DNA of 64,000 nucleotides from NCBI GenBank assembly GCA_021813325.1, contig JAKALA010000015.1, positions 1 to 64,000 of the forward strand, written 5' to 3'. How positions within the stretch are numbered: position 1 is the first letter of the stretch; each line of letters opens with the position of its first letter. The translations under genes and the position numbers were made by a program. This DNA comes from a bacterium (GTDB lineage: Bacteria; Verrucomicrobiota; Verrucomicrobiia; Limisphaerales; UBA11358). The notes under the pieces were generated by a model. That model saw nothing but the letters and a program-made list of their open reading frames with translations, ran no database searches and was not told where the DNA came from. Shown piece by piece: positions 27,583 to 36,888 of the stretch.

Positions 27583-29442
27583 CTACACAAGGTGGGTTTG
27601 AAGGTAATCCTGATTTAAATGATACCCTCGGGCCTCCGTCTTTTTAACAACAAAGCCAGCCTTTTCCAATTTGTTAAAGGCAAAACGGACTTTTCTATAA
27701 AGCCGGTCAAACTCCTTGATATCATCGTTTGCCGTATCCAAGTCAAACCAAAGGGCGAAACTAGCCTGCTTGGCGCTGACGACTTTTGCCTTTGAAAAGT
27801 TATTGTGCCGGTAAACCACACCCAATACTTGTTTCAACGTCTCATCCAGCCCATCAAAACCAGCTCCGAAAACTTTGCGTAATTCAGAAAGGTAATTGTT
27901 TCTGATCAACACGCGGTCAACCACGTAGATGGGATAAACGGCTGTGCTCAATTTATGTTTCGAAATCAAGCCCGCCTGTTCCAGTGCGAGCAATGCCTTG
28001 AAATGGTTGTTGTCGGGCGTCAGCAAAATCGTATAACCAAGCTTTTCATTTGCCCACTCTGATTTGATTAAATAGCTCAATACGAGCCTTTGCTCCAAAC
28101 TCAGCTCGTTGCCTTGCAATTTGGCCTCAAAATAACCATCAAAAGATTGAAACAATCTTTCCATGCGCTCGTCCAAAATTTTCCCAGCGCAGATGTGCAA
28201 ACAAACTTCTTCGGAGAACAACCGGTAAAACGGAAGGTCAATCTGGTTCTGCAAGCATAAATTGACCAGAGTTGCCATGCCAATGCCACGTCCTTCCCAC
28301 TTTCGATATACGCGTAATACGTCCGCCAGCTTTGGGTTGCGCGGCTTGGCTTCGGGAATAATCCGACGCAACGGAATAGCATCGTCGGGCGCTTCGATGA
28401 GAAGATGGCTGCGAAATGAGCCAGGGTTTCGGATGGCAATGTGAGCCCCAGGCTTGATGGCAATGATTGCCTGTTTGTTGATGGAATAATCTCGATGAGC
28501 CAATGCATTGTTGACTGTCTCACGCAAAAGCTGTTCTGGATACTGTGGTGCGCTTTGCCCGCCTTGTTGCGCGGAAACTCCGACCTGAATGTTACGCAAG
28601 ATATATGCAAGGCTGCCTTCCATCAGCGGCAAAATATTGTCAGCCAAATCTTGTTTGTCCCTCGCAATTTCCTGTGGCACGTCCACATAACCATGCACCT
28701 GGCAGCGAAATCCCAAATTATCCACGGCATTTTTCCCGCAAACCAAAGCACCAAGGGTTGTCACCCGTCCGTCCTTAATGAAACATTTGCGCTCTAAAAA
28801 TGGCATCGCCCCGGCAATATCCGCCTTAATGGTTTCCACCTTCACCGGACGGTTCAAGTGAGTGATGTATTCATTCAGCTTGTCTAGATCGAAGTCAGCT
28901 TGAGTCAAGCCCGCGACTGGTTGCAACTCACGCGCATGAACCGCCTCTTCCTTGAATTCTTCTTGGGCATCAACGTCAGCATCAGAAATTTTGTGATCGC
29001 CAGTCAGAATGCGCTTGTAAGCAGTTCCTTTGTAAAAAACAAATTTCCGATCCGAGGCCAGTTCATCCACATATAACACGGCAACCCGACCACCCTGAAA
29101 CTCTTTAATCTCCGGAGGCGGGAAACAATCAGATAAGTCCAACGGAGAGCCTTTGCGGTCGGAAAACAACTTGGGGATCTCTTTCAAGTTAGGCTCGGCA
29201 TAACCCTGCCAGCCAGTGAACACATAGCGTCTGTCTGAACCGAAACCTTCTTCTTTTACTCCAAAAATAACGATCCCACCGCGAGTATTAAGCAAAGCGT
29301 TGATGCTTTTATGTCGCTCCTTCCAATCGCCACCTGAAGCTGGAACCGGCTTGATTTCCAAGCCTTCCGTTTCGAGTTCTTCAAAACGGCTTTGCTGAAT
29401 CAGCTCGCCCAGCTTGATCAAAATACGATCAACAACTTTCAT
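27583..29442 (-). CDS. AlbA_2/Schlafen-like ATP-binding regulator
   Basis: A 619-residue protein. The N-terminal third (TEGLEIKPVPASGGDWKERH, then SINALLNTRGGIVIFGVKEE) is the AlbA_2 divergent AAA-4/Schlafen nuclease-like domain. The centre (LLRETVNNALAHRDYSINKQ, IRNPGSF) is the HATPase-like domain seen in these regulators. The C-terminal region (LALEQAGLISKHKL, and KVRFAFNKLEKAGFVVKKTE) looks like winged helices. Such proteins are annotated as transcriptional regulators or as defence-associated; which applies here is not visible. The gene is moderately AT-richer (27 of 60 GC at 27901-27960). It forms a two-gene unit with the DUF2283 gene. Confidence 0.8.
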   Translation of the reverse strand: MKVVDRILIKLGELIQQSRFEELETEGLEIKPVPASGGDWKERHKSINALLNTRGGIVIFGVKEEGFGSDRRYVFTGWQGYAEPNLKEIPKLFSDRKGSPLDLSDCFPPPEIKEFQGGRVAVLYVDELASDRKFVFYKGTAYKRILTGDHKISDADVDAQEEFKEEAVHARELQPVAGLTQADFDLDKLNEYITHLNRPVKVETIKADIAGAMPFLERKCFIKDGRVTTLGALVCGKNAVDNLGFRCQVHGYVDVPQEIARDKQDLADNILPLMEGSLAYILRNIQVGVSAQQGGQSAPQYPEQLLRETVNNALAHRDYSINKQAIIAIKPGAHIAIRNPGSFRSHLLIEAPDDAIPLRRIIPEAKPRNPKLADVLRVYRKWEGRGIGMATLVNLCLQNQIDLPFYRLFSEEVCLHICAGKILDERMERLFQSFDGYFEAKLQGNELSLEQRLVLSYLIKSEWANEKLGYTILLTPDNNHFKALLALEQAGLISKHKLSTAVYPIYVVDRVLIRNNYLSELRKVFGAGFDGLDETLKQVLGVVYRHNNFSKAKVVSAKQASFALWFDLDTANDDIKEFDRLYRKVRFAFNKLEKAGFVVKKTEARGYHLNQDYLQTHLV

Positions 29443-29496
29443 TTAGTAGGGCAAGCCTAATACGGATTCGCAGTGGTTGCACCATGTAATTTGCCG

Positions 29497-30375
29497 TTAA
29501 TAAAGCCATTTCTGAATCGTGCCGCCTGCTTCCAGCGTGACACCTTGACGACGAAACGCCCAGCACATGTAGCTGACGCTGACGAAATAAGATGCCGGCA
29601 CGCGGTTTGCCACGCAAATCTTCACGCCCAATAACGTGGTTTTGCCGCCAAATCCCATCGGACCAATGCCCAGTTCATTGGCGGTTTTCAGGATGCCTTG
29701 CTCCAGCTCATCCAATTTTGGCTCGGGATTGTGGTCATCCAAGCGCCGGAGGAATTGCGTTTTGCTCATTTCATAACCCGTCGCGCGATCGCCGCCAATG
29801 CAAACCCCCAACACACCCGGCCCGCAGCCTTTGCCTTGGGCCTGCAAAACGGCATCCAGAATGACTTTGCGACAGCCATTTAAATCGCGGTTGGCCTTCA
29901 AGTTGTCATCCGGCAGGGAATATTGCGCGCCGACATTTTCGCAGCCGCCACCTTTCAACGCCAATCGCACGCGAACCTCCGGCAAACGGTGCTGATGAAA
30001 ATGAAACGCGGGGGCGCCGGGACCGCAATTGGTGCCATCATTTTTGCCGGTCAAAGAATCCACCGAATTCTGCCGTAAATAGCCTTTCTTGGTCGCGAGT
30101 TTTACCGCCTCCCGGGCCGTCTCGGCAAAAGTGATTTGGTCATAACCGATCGGCACATCCACGTAAAAAAGTATGCTCCCGGTATCCTGGCAAATCGGCT
30201 GGGATTTGGTTTTGGCCAGCGCGATGTTTTGGTCGATGATTTTGATGGCATTGGCCGCGAGCGACTCCTGCTTCTCGTTTTCCAGTGAGGCCAGAATGGC
30301 GCGATGCACATCATCAGGGATTTCAGCCGATGTGCGACGGATGAGTTCGACGAGAGAATCTTGGAGTTGGCTCAT
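29497..30375 (-). CDS. Class I fumarate hydratase, alpha subunit (or related Fe-S hydro-lyase)
   Basis: A 292-residue N-terminal-type domain of iron-sulfur dependent fumarase/tartrate dehydratase. The likely [4Fe-4S] cysteines are in SQPICQDTGSILF, KGGGCENVGAQY and GPGVLGVCIGGDRATGYE. In this split form a separate beta subunit (about 200 residues) completes the active site; no such gene lies next to it, since downstream is the AlbA-type regulator and upstream a divergent membrane protein. Fumarase in the TCA cycle is the likeliest role, but tartrate dehydratase alpha looks similar. ATG at 30375. Confidence 0.88.
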   Translation of the reverse strand: MSQLQDSLVELIRRTSAEIPDDVHRAILASLENEKQESLAANAIKIIDQNIALAKTKSQPICQDTGSILFYVDVPIGYDQITFAETAREAVKLATKKGYLRQNSVDSLTGKNDGTNCGPGAPAFHFHQHRLPEVRVRLALKGGGCENVGAQYSLPDDNLKANRDLNGCRKVILDAVLQAQGKGCGPGVLGVCIGGDRATGYEMSKTQFLRRLDDHNPEPKLDELEQGILKTANELGIGPMGFGGKTTLLGVKICVANRVPASYFVSVSYMCWAFRRQGVTLEAGGTIQKWLY

Positions 30376-30471
30376 AAATGTTCAAACAGCCTAAGACCTG
30401 AGGTTGCACTCGTCAATTGTCGGCACGTGAAAACGCCACGCAACTTGCGGAGGAATTTCACTTCGTCCGCA

Positions 30472-32913
30472 ATGCCACGCTCCGCGCATCATCAGAATCC
30501 CGCTGAATTGCTGGTGATTGCTTTTCCGAGGCCCACTGGGTTTAATTTCTGCGTGCAGCCGGAGAGCCAACCAGGATTTGCCGAGAAATTCTTTACGCCG
30601 TGGCGTTTTGGATTATTGCTCGCATTGCTGATCTTTGCAGAATTTCCACAGGTGTTGCTCGGCATGGAAACCTTTGTCGCCCGGGATTACGGATTTTTTG
30701 TCTATCCGCTGGCCTATTTCCAAAAGAATTGTTTTCTCCATGGCGAAATTCCGCTGTGGAATCCTTTCAACCAGTGCGGCGTGCCGTTTTTGGCGCAATT
30801 AAACACCATGCCGCTGTATCCCCCGGCATTGATTTACCTCGGCTTGCCGCTCGGCTGGGCGATCAGCTTTTTCAGTCTGTTGCACCTGTGGTTTGGCGGA
30901 CTGGGCATGTATCAACTGGCCCGGCGCTGGACCCATAATAACTTCGCGGCCGCGTTTGCCGGAACCGTCTTTGTCTTCAATGGCTACTCGATCAATCTTC
31001 TGATGTGGCCTAGTCATGTGGCGACGTTCGCGTGGATGCCGTGGGTCGTTTTGGCCACCGAACTCGCCTGGCGCGAGGGAATGCAGAAAATCTGTCTCGC
31101 CGCCTTTGCCGGCGCACTTCAAATCCTCGCCGGCGCACCGGAGACGATTTTGCTGACCTGGCTGATCATCGCCGCTTTATGGCTGCAACAATTCATTGCC
31201 CGCGAATCCCCACGCGTCGCCATATTTTGGCGTTTTCCACTGGTTGTCGTTCTTGTGATCGCGCTGGCGGCGGCGCAATTATTTCCGTTTTTGGATCTGA
31301 TTGCGCACTCACAACGTCATGAAGGCTTTGCCGATTTACGCTGGTCCATGCCGGGGTTTGGCTGGGCAAATTTTCTGGTGCCCATGGCGTTTGGCGTGAT
31401 CGGGTCCGGCGGTGTCTTTGTTCAGCCGGACCAGTTCATGACTTCGTCCTATTATCTTGGGATGGGGAGCCTTTGGCTTGCCCTTTTGGCTGTTCTTGGA
31501 TTTCAAGAACACTGGATCCACCGGCTTGGCAAGCAAACTGGCCTGATTCGTGTCTTCAATGCAAAACTATTTGACTGGTTGGGTCATCGGGTTTGCTGGC
31601 TGACGATGATCTGTGTCGTCGGATTCATTTTCGCGTTGGGAGAAAACACTCCGGTTTTACCTGCCATTCGCCGGTTCATTCCCCAATTAAGCCTGATCAC
31701 CTACCCCATCAAATACGTCATGGTGATCGTTTTTGCCGTGCCGCTTCTGGCGGCCATGGCTTTGGCCGACCTGCCTCAACTCAAGCGCCGTCTCCTGCCC
31801 TTGGGAGCCATTTTGCTGGCGATGATTTTGGGCATCATTGTCTGGAGCCAGATGGTGCCTTATCCGGCAGGCAATGCGTCACTGGCACTGGCCAGCGGCC
31901 TTTCCCGCATCGGTTTTCTGGCCATTACCGGCCTGCTGTTACTGGCGATGGCGCGGCAGGCTCATTCCGCCTTGGCCCGAATGCTCCCTTTTCTGCTCAT
32001 ACTGATTACATGGGCAGACGTATTCACGCACGAACCCATTCAAAACCCGACCGTTCCTCCATCAGTTTATGATCCGGGCTTGGCCCGCGAAAAGTTGGAT
32101 CTCCAACCAACGCCGCAGTTGGGAATATCGCAGGCCATGATTTCGCCGATGGCCGCCAACCAGCTCATCACCTTTGCGCTGCTGAATCCCAAGGAAAATT
32201 ATTTGGCCAAGCGGCTCGCCTTCTGTGGCGACTGCAACCTCCTCGATGACATCCCAAAAGCCGATGGATTTTTCTCCCTGACACCGTGCGAGAGCGACGA
32301 AGTATTGTCCCTGTTTTATTCAACCACCAACGCCAGTTATCCGAATCTGGAGGCGTTCATGGGCATTTCCCAAATCACCGCACCCGACTCGGTTCTGCAC
32401 TGGCGATCTCGCCCCCATTTTCTCCCTCTGGTTTTAGGCGGGCAGAAACCGGTCTTTCTCGAAGATTCCAACGCGCTGTATGCGCTGACTCAACCCTATT
32501 TCGAAGGCGATAAAATCGTATTGCTGCCCCAATCCGAAGAATCCCATGTCACCGTCAGCAATCGAACTTCAGTAAAAATCCTCAGCTCAAAATTCAGTTT
32601 AAACTCCGTGGACATTGAGGCGGAAGCCGACGCACCTTCGCTCATCACCATTGCCCAGACCTATTATCACAACTGGCAGGCGGAAATCGATGACCAGCCG
32701 GCTGATCTGCTCCGCGCCAACGTCGCTTTTCAAGCCGTCCAAATGCCCGCTGGAAAACATCACCTCCATCTGGGCTATCGCGATCTGGCTTTTGAAATTG
32801 GCGCCGCCATCTCCCTTTGCATGTGGGTCAATTGCGGGTTGACCTATCTGATGATGCGCCGTCGCCTGACGGGCTTACGTCGAGAAGAAAAAACAAAAGC
32901 CGCCGCCGCCTAA
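30472..32913 (+). CDS. YfhO-like multispanning membrane protein
   Basis: An 813-residue protein with about a dozen hydrophobic segments between residues 40 and 530 and a soluble C-terminal domain ending in another helix. RDYGFFVYPLAYFQKNCFLH followed by GEIPLWNPFNQCGVPFLAQL is the signature extracytoplasmic loop of YfhO/GT-C-like proteins. The late block ITIAQTYYHNWQAEIDDQPA followed by LLRANVAFQAVQMPAGKHHL is typical of the YfhO C-terminus. Members are linked to polysaccharide or lipoteichoic acid glycosylation in other phyla; the substrate here is unknown. The frame is open to 30304, inside the divergent fumarase gene, but the ATG at 30472 avoids that overlap. Confidence 0.82.
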   Translation: MPRSAHHQNPAELLVIAFPRPTGFNFCVQPESQPGFAEKFFTPWRFGLLLALLIFAEFPQVLLGMETFVARDYGFFVYPLAYFQKNCFLHGEIPLWNPFNQCGVPFLAQLNTMPLYPPALIYLGLPLGWAISFFSLLHLWFGGLGMYQLARRWTHNNFAAAFAGTVFVFNGYSINLLMWPSHVATFAWMPWVVLATELAWREGMQKICLAAFAGALQILAGAPETILLTWLIIAALWLQQFIARESPRVAIFWRFPLVVVLVIALAAAQLFPFLDLIAHSQRHEGFADLRWSMPGFGWANFLVPMAFGVIGSGGVFVQPDQFMTSSYYLGMGSLWLALLAVLGFQEHWIHRLGKQTGLIRVFNAKLFDWLGHRVCWLTMICVVGFIFALGENTPVLPAIRRFIPQLSLITYPIKYVMVIVFAVPLLAAMALADLPQLKRRLLPLGAILLAMILGIIVWSQMVPYPAGNASLALASGLSRIGFLAITGLLLLAMARQAHSALARMLPFLLILITWADVFTHEPIQNPTVPPSVYDPGLAREKLDLQPTPQLGISQAMISPMAANQLITFALLNPKENYLAKRLAFCGDCNLLDDIPKADGFFSLTPCESDEVLSLFYSTTNASYPNLEAFMGISQITAPDSVLHWRSRPHFLPLVLGGQKPVFLEDSNALYALTQPYFEGDKIVLLPQSEESHVTVSNRTSVKILSSKFSLNSVDIEAEADAPSLITIAQTYYHNWQAEIDDQPADLLRANVAFQAVQMPAGKHHLHLGYRDLAFEIGAAISLCMWVNCGLTYLMMRRRLTGLRREEKTKAAAA

Positions 32914-32922
32914 AATTCCCAA

Positions 32923-32955
32923 TAAAAAACGCCACCGGCATGATCCGGTGGCGTT
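32923..32955 (-). terminator. Rho-independent terminator of the lpdA operon
   Basis: Perfect 11-bp arms AACGCCACCGG (32928-32938) and CCGGTGGCGTT (32945-32955) flank a 6-base loop. On the minus strand the stem is followed by TTTTTT (A run 32924-32929 on plus). It ends transcripts coming from the dihydrolipoyl dehydrogenase gene. Confidence 0.9.
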
Positions 32956-32978
32956 GGCTGCAAACATCAGATGTTGAT

Positions 32979-34400
32979 TCAAAGCGACGGACGCTTCTTC
33001 GCGATGGTATGCGTCGCGTGGCCGTAGAAGGCTTCGGCACATTCCATGAGCGTTTCCGAAAGCGTCGGATGCGGATGCACGGTCAGGGCAATGTCTTCCG
33101 CCGTGGCGCCCATTTCCATGGCCAGCGTCGCTTCGCCGATGAGTTCACCGGCATTCGAACCGCAAATACCAACGCCCAACACACGATCACTTTCCGGATC
33201 GACGAGCATCTTGGTGAGACCATCGGTGCGGTCAAAGCTCAAGGCGCGACCGGACGCGGACCAAGGAAATTTGGCTACTTCATACGGAATGCCCTTGGCC
33301 TTGGCTTCCTGTTCGGTCAATCCGCACCAAGCCAGCTCGGGATCGGTGAAGACCACCGCAGGAATAACGATGCCTTCATTGATGACATTCTCGCCGTTGA
33401 TGTTTTCCACGGCAATGCGCGCTTCCTTGTGCGCCTTGTGCGCGAGCAGAATACCGCCGGCGATGTCGCCAATGGCATAAATGTTTGGGTCTTCGGTCTG
33501 CTGTTGAAGGTTGACCTTGACGAAGCCCTTTTCGTCGAGCTGGATGCCGGTGTTTTCCAAGCCGAGGTCCGTGCTGTTGGGCACGCGGCCAACGGAAACC
33601 AACACGCGATCGTAAAGTTCTTCCAACCTCTGACCGTTGTATTCGATCTCCACCTTGATCTGCTTGCCAGCGGTGGACATTTTCAAAACCTTGGCCTTGA
33701 GACGAATTTCCTTAAACGCCTTCTTGGCAATGGTCACCACCGGACGGGCGAGATCCGGATCAGCACCGGCCAGAATATTGTCCATGGCTTCCACCACCGT
33801 AACCTTGCTGCCGAGCGCGGCATAGACCGTGCCCATTTCCATACCGATGTAACCGCCACCGACCACCAGCAGGCTTTCCGGCACCTCTTCAATTTCCAGC
33901 GCTTCAGTGCTGGTCATGATGCGCGGATTGCCCAAATCAAACACCTTGGGCATGGCTGCCGTGGAACCCGACGCCAAAATCGCTTTGTCATATTCCACGA
34001 ATTTTTGTCCGTCTTCCGTCTCCACGCGAAGTTTCTGGGAACCTTCAAAGTAAGCGCGCCCCTTGAGAACAGTCACATTGCGCATCTTGGCCAGCGTCGC
34101 CACGCCGCCGGCGAGTTTTTCGAGAATGGATTCTTTCCAGGCGCGCATTTTGCCCAAATCGACCGTCGGCTCGCCAAAGGCAATGCCGCGATGCGCACAT
34201 TCGCGGGCGCTGACGATTTGATGCGTGGCGTAGAGCAAAGCCTTGGAAGGAATGCAACCACGATTCAAGCAAACACCGCCGAGGCGTTTTTCACGTTCAA
34301 TGAGAATGACTTTTTTGCCAAGGTCGGCGGCGTAAAAAGCGGCGGCATATCCGCCAGGACCGGCTCCGACCACAACAATTTCCGTTTTGATGGTATCCAT
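32979..34400 (-). CDS. lpdA: Dihydrolipoyl dehydrogenase (E3)
   Basis: A 473-residue FAD flavoprotein that reoxidises lipoyl groups of 2-oxoacid dehydrogenase complexes. The FAD-binding GAGPGG is at 12-17. The redox-active disulfide is C44/C49 in GGVCLNRGCIPSKALL. The NAD domain has VVGGGYIGMEMG, and IYAIGDIAGGILLAHKA precedes the interface domain. The catalytic His/Glu pair is in HPHPTLSE near the C-terminus. It starts eight bases after the E2 stop and ends before a strong terminator. Confidence 0.97.
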   Translation of the reverse strand: MDTIKTEIVVVGAGPGGYAAAFYAADLGKKVILIEREKRLGGVCLNRGCIPSKALLYATHQIVSARECAHRGIAFGEPTVDLGKMRAWKESILEKLAGGVATLAKMRNVTVLKGRAYFEGSQKLRVETEDGQKFVEYDKAILASGSTAAMPKVFDLGNPRIMTSTEALEIEEVPESLLVVGGGYIGMEMGTVYAALGSKVTVVEAMDNILAGADPDLARPVVTIAKKAFKEIRLKAKVLKMSTAGKQIKVEIEYNGQRLEELYDRVLVSVGRVPNSTDLGLENTGIQLDEKGFVKVNLQQQTEDPNIYAIGDIAGGILLAHKAHKEARIAVENINGENVINEGIVIPAVVFTDPELAWCGLTEQEAKAKGIPYEVAKFPWSASGRALSFDRTDGLTKMLVDPESDRVLGVGICGSNAGELIGEATLAMEMGATAEDIALTVHPHPTLSETLMECAEAFYGHATHTIAKKRPSL

Positions 34401-34407
34401 AGAAAAA

Positions 34408-35694
34408 TTAAATTTTCACCAGCGCCTCGTCGAAGTTTTCGCAGGCTTTCACCAGATCCACGGTGAACCGTGCGGCGCTGCCGCCGTCGATCACGCGATG
34501 GTCATAGCTCAAGGCGATCGGCGTCAATAACCGCGCCACAACCAGACCGTCGCGAACCACCGCTTTCATGGCACCGCGGCCGAGCCCCAAAATGGCCACT
34601 TCCGGCAAATTGATAATCGGCGTGAAATGCGCACCACCAATGGCGCCTTGATTGGAGATGGTAAAGGTGCCGCCTTTCATTTCATCGGCGGAAATCTTCC
34701 GGTCGCGCGTCTTGGCCGCGAGCGTTTCCAGTTCCTTGGCCACATCGAGCATGGACTTCTTGTCCACATCGCGAATGACGGGAACCATTAATCCCTGGTC
34801 CGTATCCACGGCGATACCCAGGTGCACATATTCCTTGAGAATGATTTCATTCGCTACCTCATCGAGGCTGGAGTTGAAGACCGGGTGCTGCTTCAGTGTG
34901 GCCGCAACCGCTTTGAGCACAAACGGCGTCAATGTCAGCTTGGTGCCTTTGGCTTCGTAGGCCGCCGCGTATTTCTTCCGCAGTTCGCCGAGTTTGGTAA
35001 AATCAATCTCATCAAACTGCGTAACACGCGGCACCGCTTCCCAGCTTTCGCTCATGCGACGGGCAATGACTTTCCGCAACTGGCTGATCGGCTTCTTGAG
35101 AATCGGTCCCCATTGGGAGAAATCCACTTGAACCGGTGCCGGCTTGGCGCCTGCGGCTGGGGCCGGAGCGGGTTTCACCGCAGCCTTGGCCAGTTTGGCG
35201 AGGTAATTACGAACGTCCTGAGTGGTAATGCGACCACCGGCTTCACTACCCCGCACTTTTGAGAGATCAATGCCCAACTCCCGGGCCATGCGGCGAAGTG
35301 ACGGCGAAGCGACCGGGGCCGCGACGGGTGTGTGACCTTCTTCAGCTTCAGTAGTTTCCTCAACCACCTCTTCTTCAACTTCTTCGGGTTCCGCAGCCGG
35401 AGCAGCCTTGGCCACGGTTTTCTTGGCGGCAGGCTTTGGTGCCGGAGCGGCAGCTGGAGCAGCGCCGCCGGACAGGGTAATCAAACGCTGGCCCACGCTC
35501 ACGCGATCGCCGGATTTCACATGAATCTTTTCCACCACGCCGGCGGCTGTGGACGGAATCGAGGCCACCGCCTTTTCGTTTTCCAATTCCAGAATGGGCT
35601 GGTCCTTGGCAACCGTGTCGCCGACATTCACAAAAATACCAACCACGACGCCGGAATCAGCGCCTTCACCGAGCTTGGGAAGTTTTACATCCAT
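34408..35694 (-). CDS. Pyruvate (2-oxoacid) dehydrogenase E2, dihydrolipoamide acetyltransferase
   Basis: A 428-residue E2 component. One lipoyl domain occupies residues 1-75, with the lipoylated lysine K41 in ELENEKAVASIPS. Ala/Pro/Glu-rich linkers follow. The E3/E1-binding domain is SLRRMARELGIDLSKVRGSE onward, with GGRITTQDVRNYL. The catalytic domain ends in ALSYDHRVIDGG, with H399 and D403 of the HxxxD acyltransferase motif. The lipoyl and binding domains resemble AceF more than SucB. E1 subunits are not in the window: the next upstream gene is divergent. It forms an operon with lpdA. Confidence 0.93.
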   Translation of the reverse strand: MDVKLPKLGEGADSGVVVGIFVNVGDTVAKDQPILELENEKAVASIPSTAAGVVEKIHVKSGDRVSVGQRLITLSGGAAPAAAPAPKPAAKKTVAKAAPAAEPEEVEEEVVEETTEAEEGHTPVAAPVASPSLRRMARELGIDLSKVRGSEAGGRITTQDVRNYLAKLAKAAVKPAPAPAAGAKPAPVQVDFSQWGPILKKPISQLRKVIARRMSESWEAVPRVTQFDEIDFTKLGELRKKYAAAYEAKGTKLTLTPFVLKAVAATLKQHPVFNSSLDEVANEIILKEYVHLGIAVDTDQGLMVPVIRDVDKKSMLDVAKELETLAAKTRDRKISADEMKGGTFTISNQGAIGGAHFTPIINLPEVAILGLGRGAMKAVVRDGLVVARLLTPIALSYDHRVIDGGSAARFTVDLVKACENFDEALVKI

Positions 35695-35844
35695 AAATTA
35701 AGGCTGCAAAATGCCGCAAAACAGGGTTGGTTTCCAGCAAGAAATTTTACTGAAATACGTTAGCTCAGGACATGAACTTGGCACCCGTGGGGCTCTAAAC
35801 AAACGCAGCTTGACCAAATTTGCCTTTCATAAGACCCTTACGAC

Positions 35845-36840
35845 ATGGTTTTCAGGCAATTAATCCATCGGGTTTGGGGTATATCGTTCGTGACCATCCT
35901 CATGGCCGGCAGGGTGTATGCCCAAAGCAACCAGTCCATCGTTACCGCTCCCGCGGAAATGGGTGATTTTCAATCCGCCTCTGCTTTGACGCTGCCAGCG
36001 GTGTCCACTTTCAACGGAAAAATTGACTATGCCGGCGGCAACATGAATTCCTACGAAGGCAATAACGTTGGCGCGTCGGTTTCATTGCCGGTTTCCCACG
36101 CCTTGGGTTTTCAAGCGGATGCTCTTTACAGTCGTATTTCCGACCTCAATCTCTACAGCGGTGCCGGGCATTTATTTTGGCGCAACCCGGAAACCGGTTT
36201 GTTCGGACTCACCGGCGGTTATCTTTTCTGCGACGGCGCGAACAGCATCAACACCTATCAAATCGGTTTGGAAGGCCAGTTTTACTACCAGCAGTTCACC
36301 TTCGGAGCCTTTGCCGGCATCGGTTCGATTGACTACAAATATTCAGCACCGTTCATTGATACGAATCCAACCAAGTTTGTTGGCCGCGTTTCCGTAGATT
36401 ATTATCCGTTGGAAAATTTGCGCCTCGGAGCATCCTACATAAACTCCTTCAATAACAACTTGGGCCGGGGCGAAATCGAATACCTGACACCGATTCCCGG
36501 AGTCGCACTCACGGGAGAAGTCGCCTTTGGCGATCATGGTTATGATGACTGGCAACTGGGCATCCGCTATTATTTTGGAGGCAAAAAAACGTTGCACGAC
36601 CGGCAACGACAGGATGATCCCCCTGCCCTGACCACGCAAATCTTGCAAAGCCTCGGCTTGTATGGCGCTGAATCTTCCAAGAAAATGGCTGCCTACCACG
36701 CCGTAAATCCCGGGACGGAATATTCCGGTGGCGGTTATGGAGTTATTATAACAAGGATTGATCCCGGAAAAATTCCTCCGCTCTTACCTCCAATCCCAAC
36801 TTCTCCCCCCGCTACCGATCCTCCACCTGCGTTGCCTTGA
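35845..36840 (+). CDS. Putative outer-membrane beta-barrel protein
   Basis: A 331-residue protein with a signal peptide (FVTILMAGRVYA, cleavage after A-Q-A-like YAQ). About 200 residues of alternating aromatic and glycine-rich strands follow (GLTGGYLFCDGANS, FTFGAFAGIGSIDYKY, WQLGIRYYFGGKK). The tail from about residue 255 is Pro-rich and probably disordered (IPPLLPPIPTSPPATDPPPA). No known family is recognised. It is divergent from the E2 gene. Confidence 0.62.
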   Translation: MVFRQLIHRVWGISFVTILMAGRVYAQSNQSIVTAPAEMGDFQSASALTLPAVSTFNGKIDYAGGNMNSYEGNNVGASVSLPVSHALGFQADALYSRISDLNLYSGAGHLFWRNPETGLFGLTGGYLFCDGANSINTYQIGLEGQFYYQQFTFGAFAGIGSIDYKYSAPFIDTNPTKFVGRVSVDYYPLENLRLGASYINSFNNNLGRGEIEYLTPIPGVALTGEVAFGDHGYDDWQLGIRYYFGGKKTLHDRQRQDDPPALTTQILQSLGLYGAESSKKMAAYHAVNPGTEYSGGGYGVIITRIDPGKIPPLLPPIPTSPPATDPPPALP

Positions 36841-36888
36841 TATTCCGCGACGTATCAATTTCCAATAAAATTATTGGCGACTATAGTC

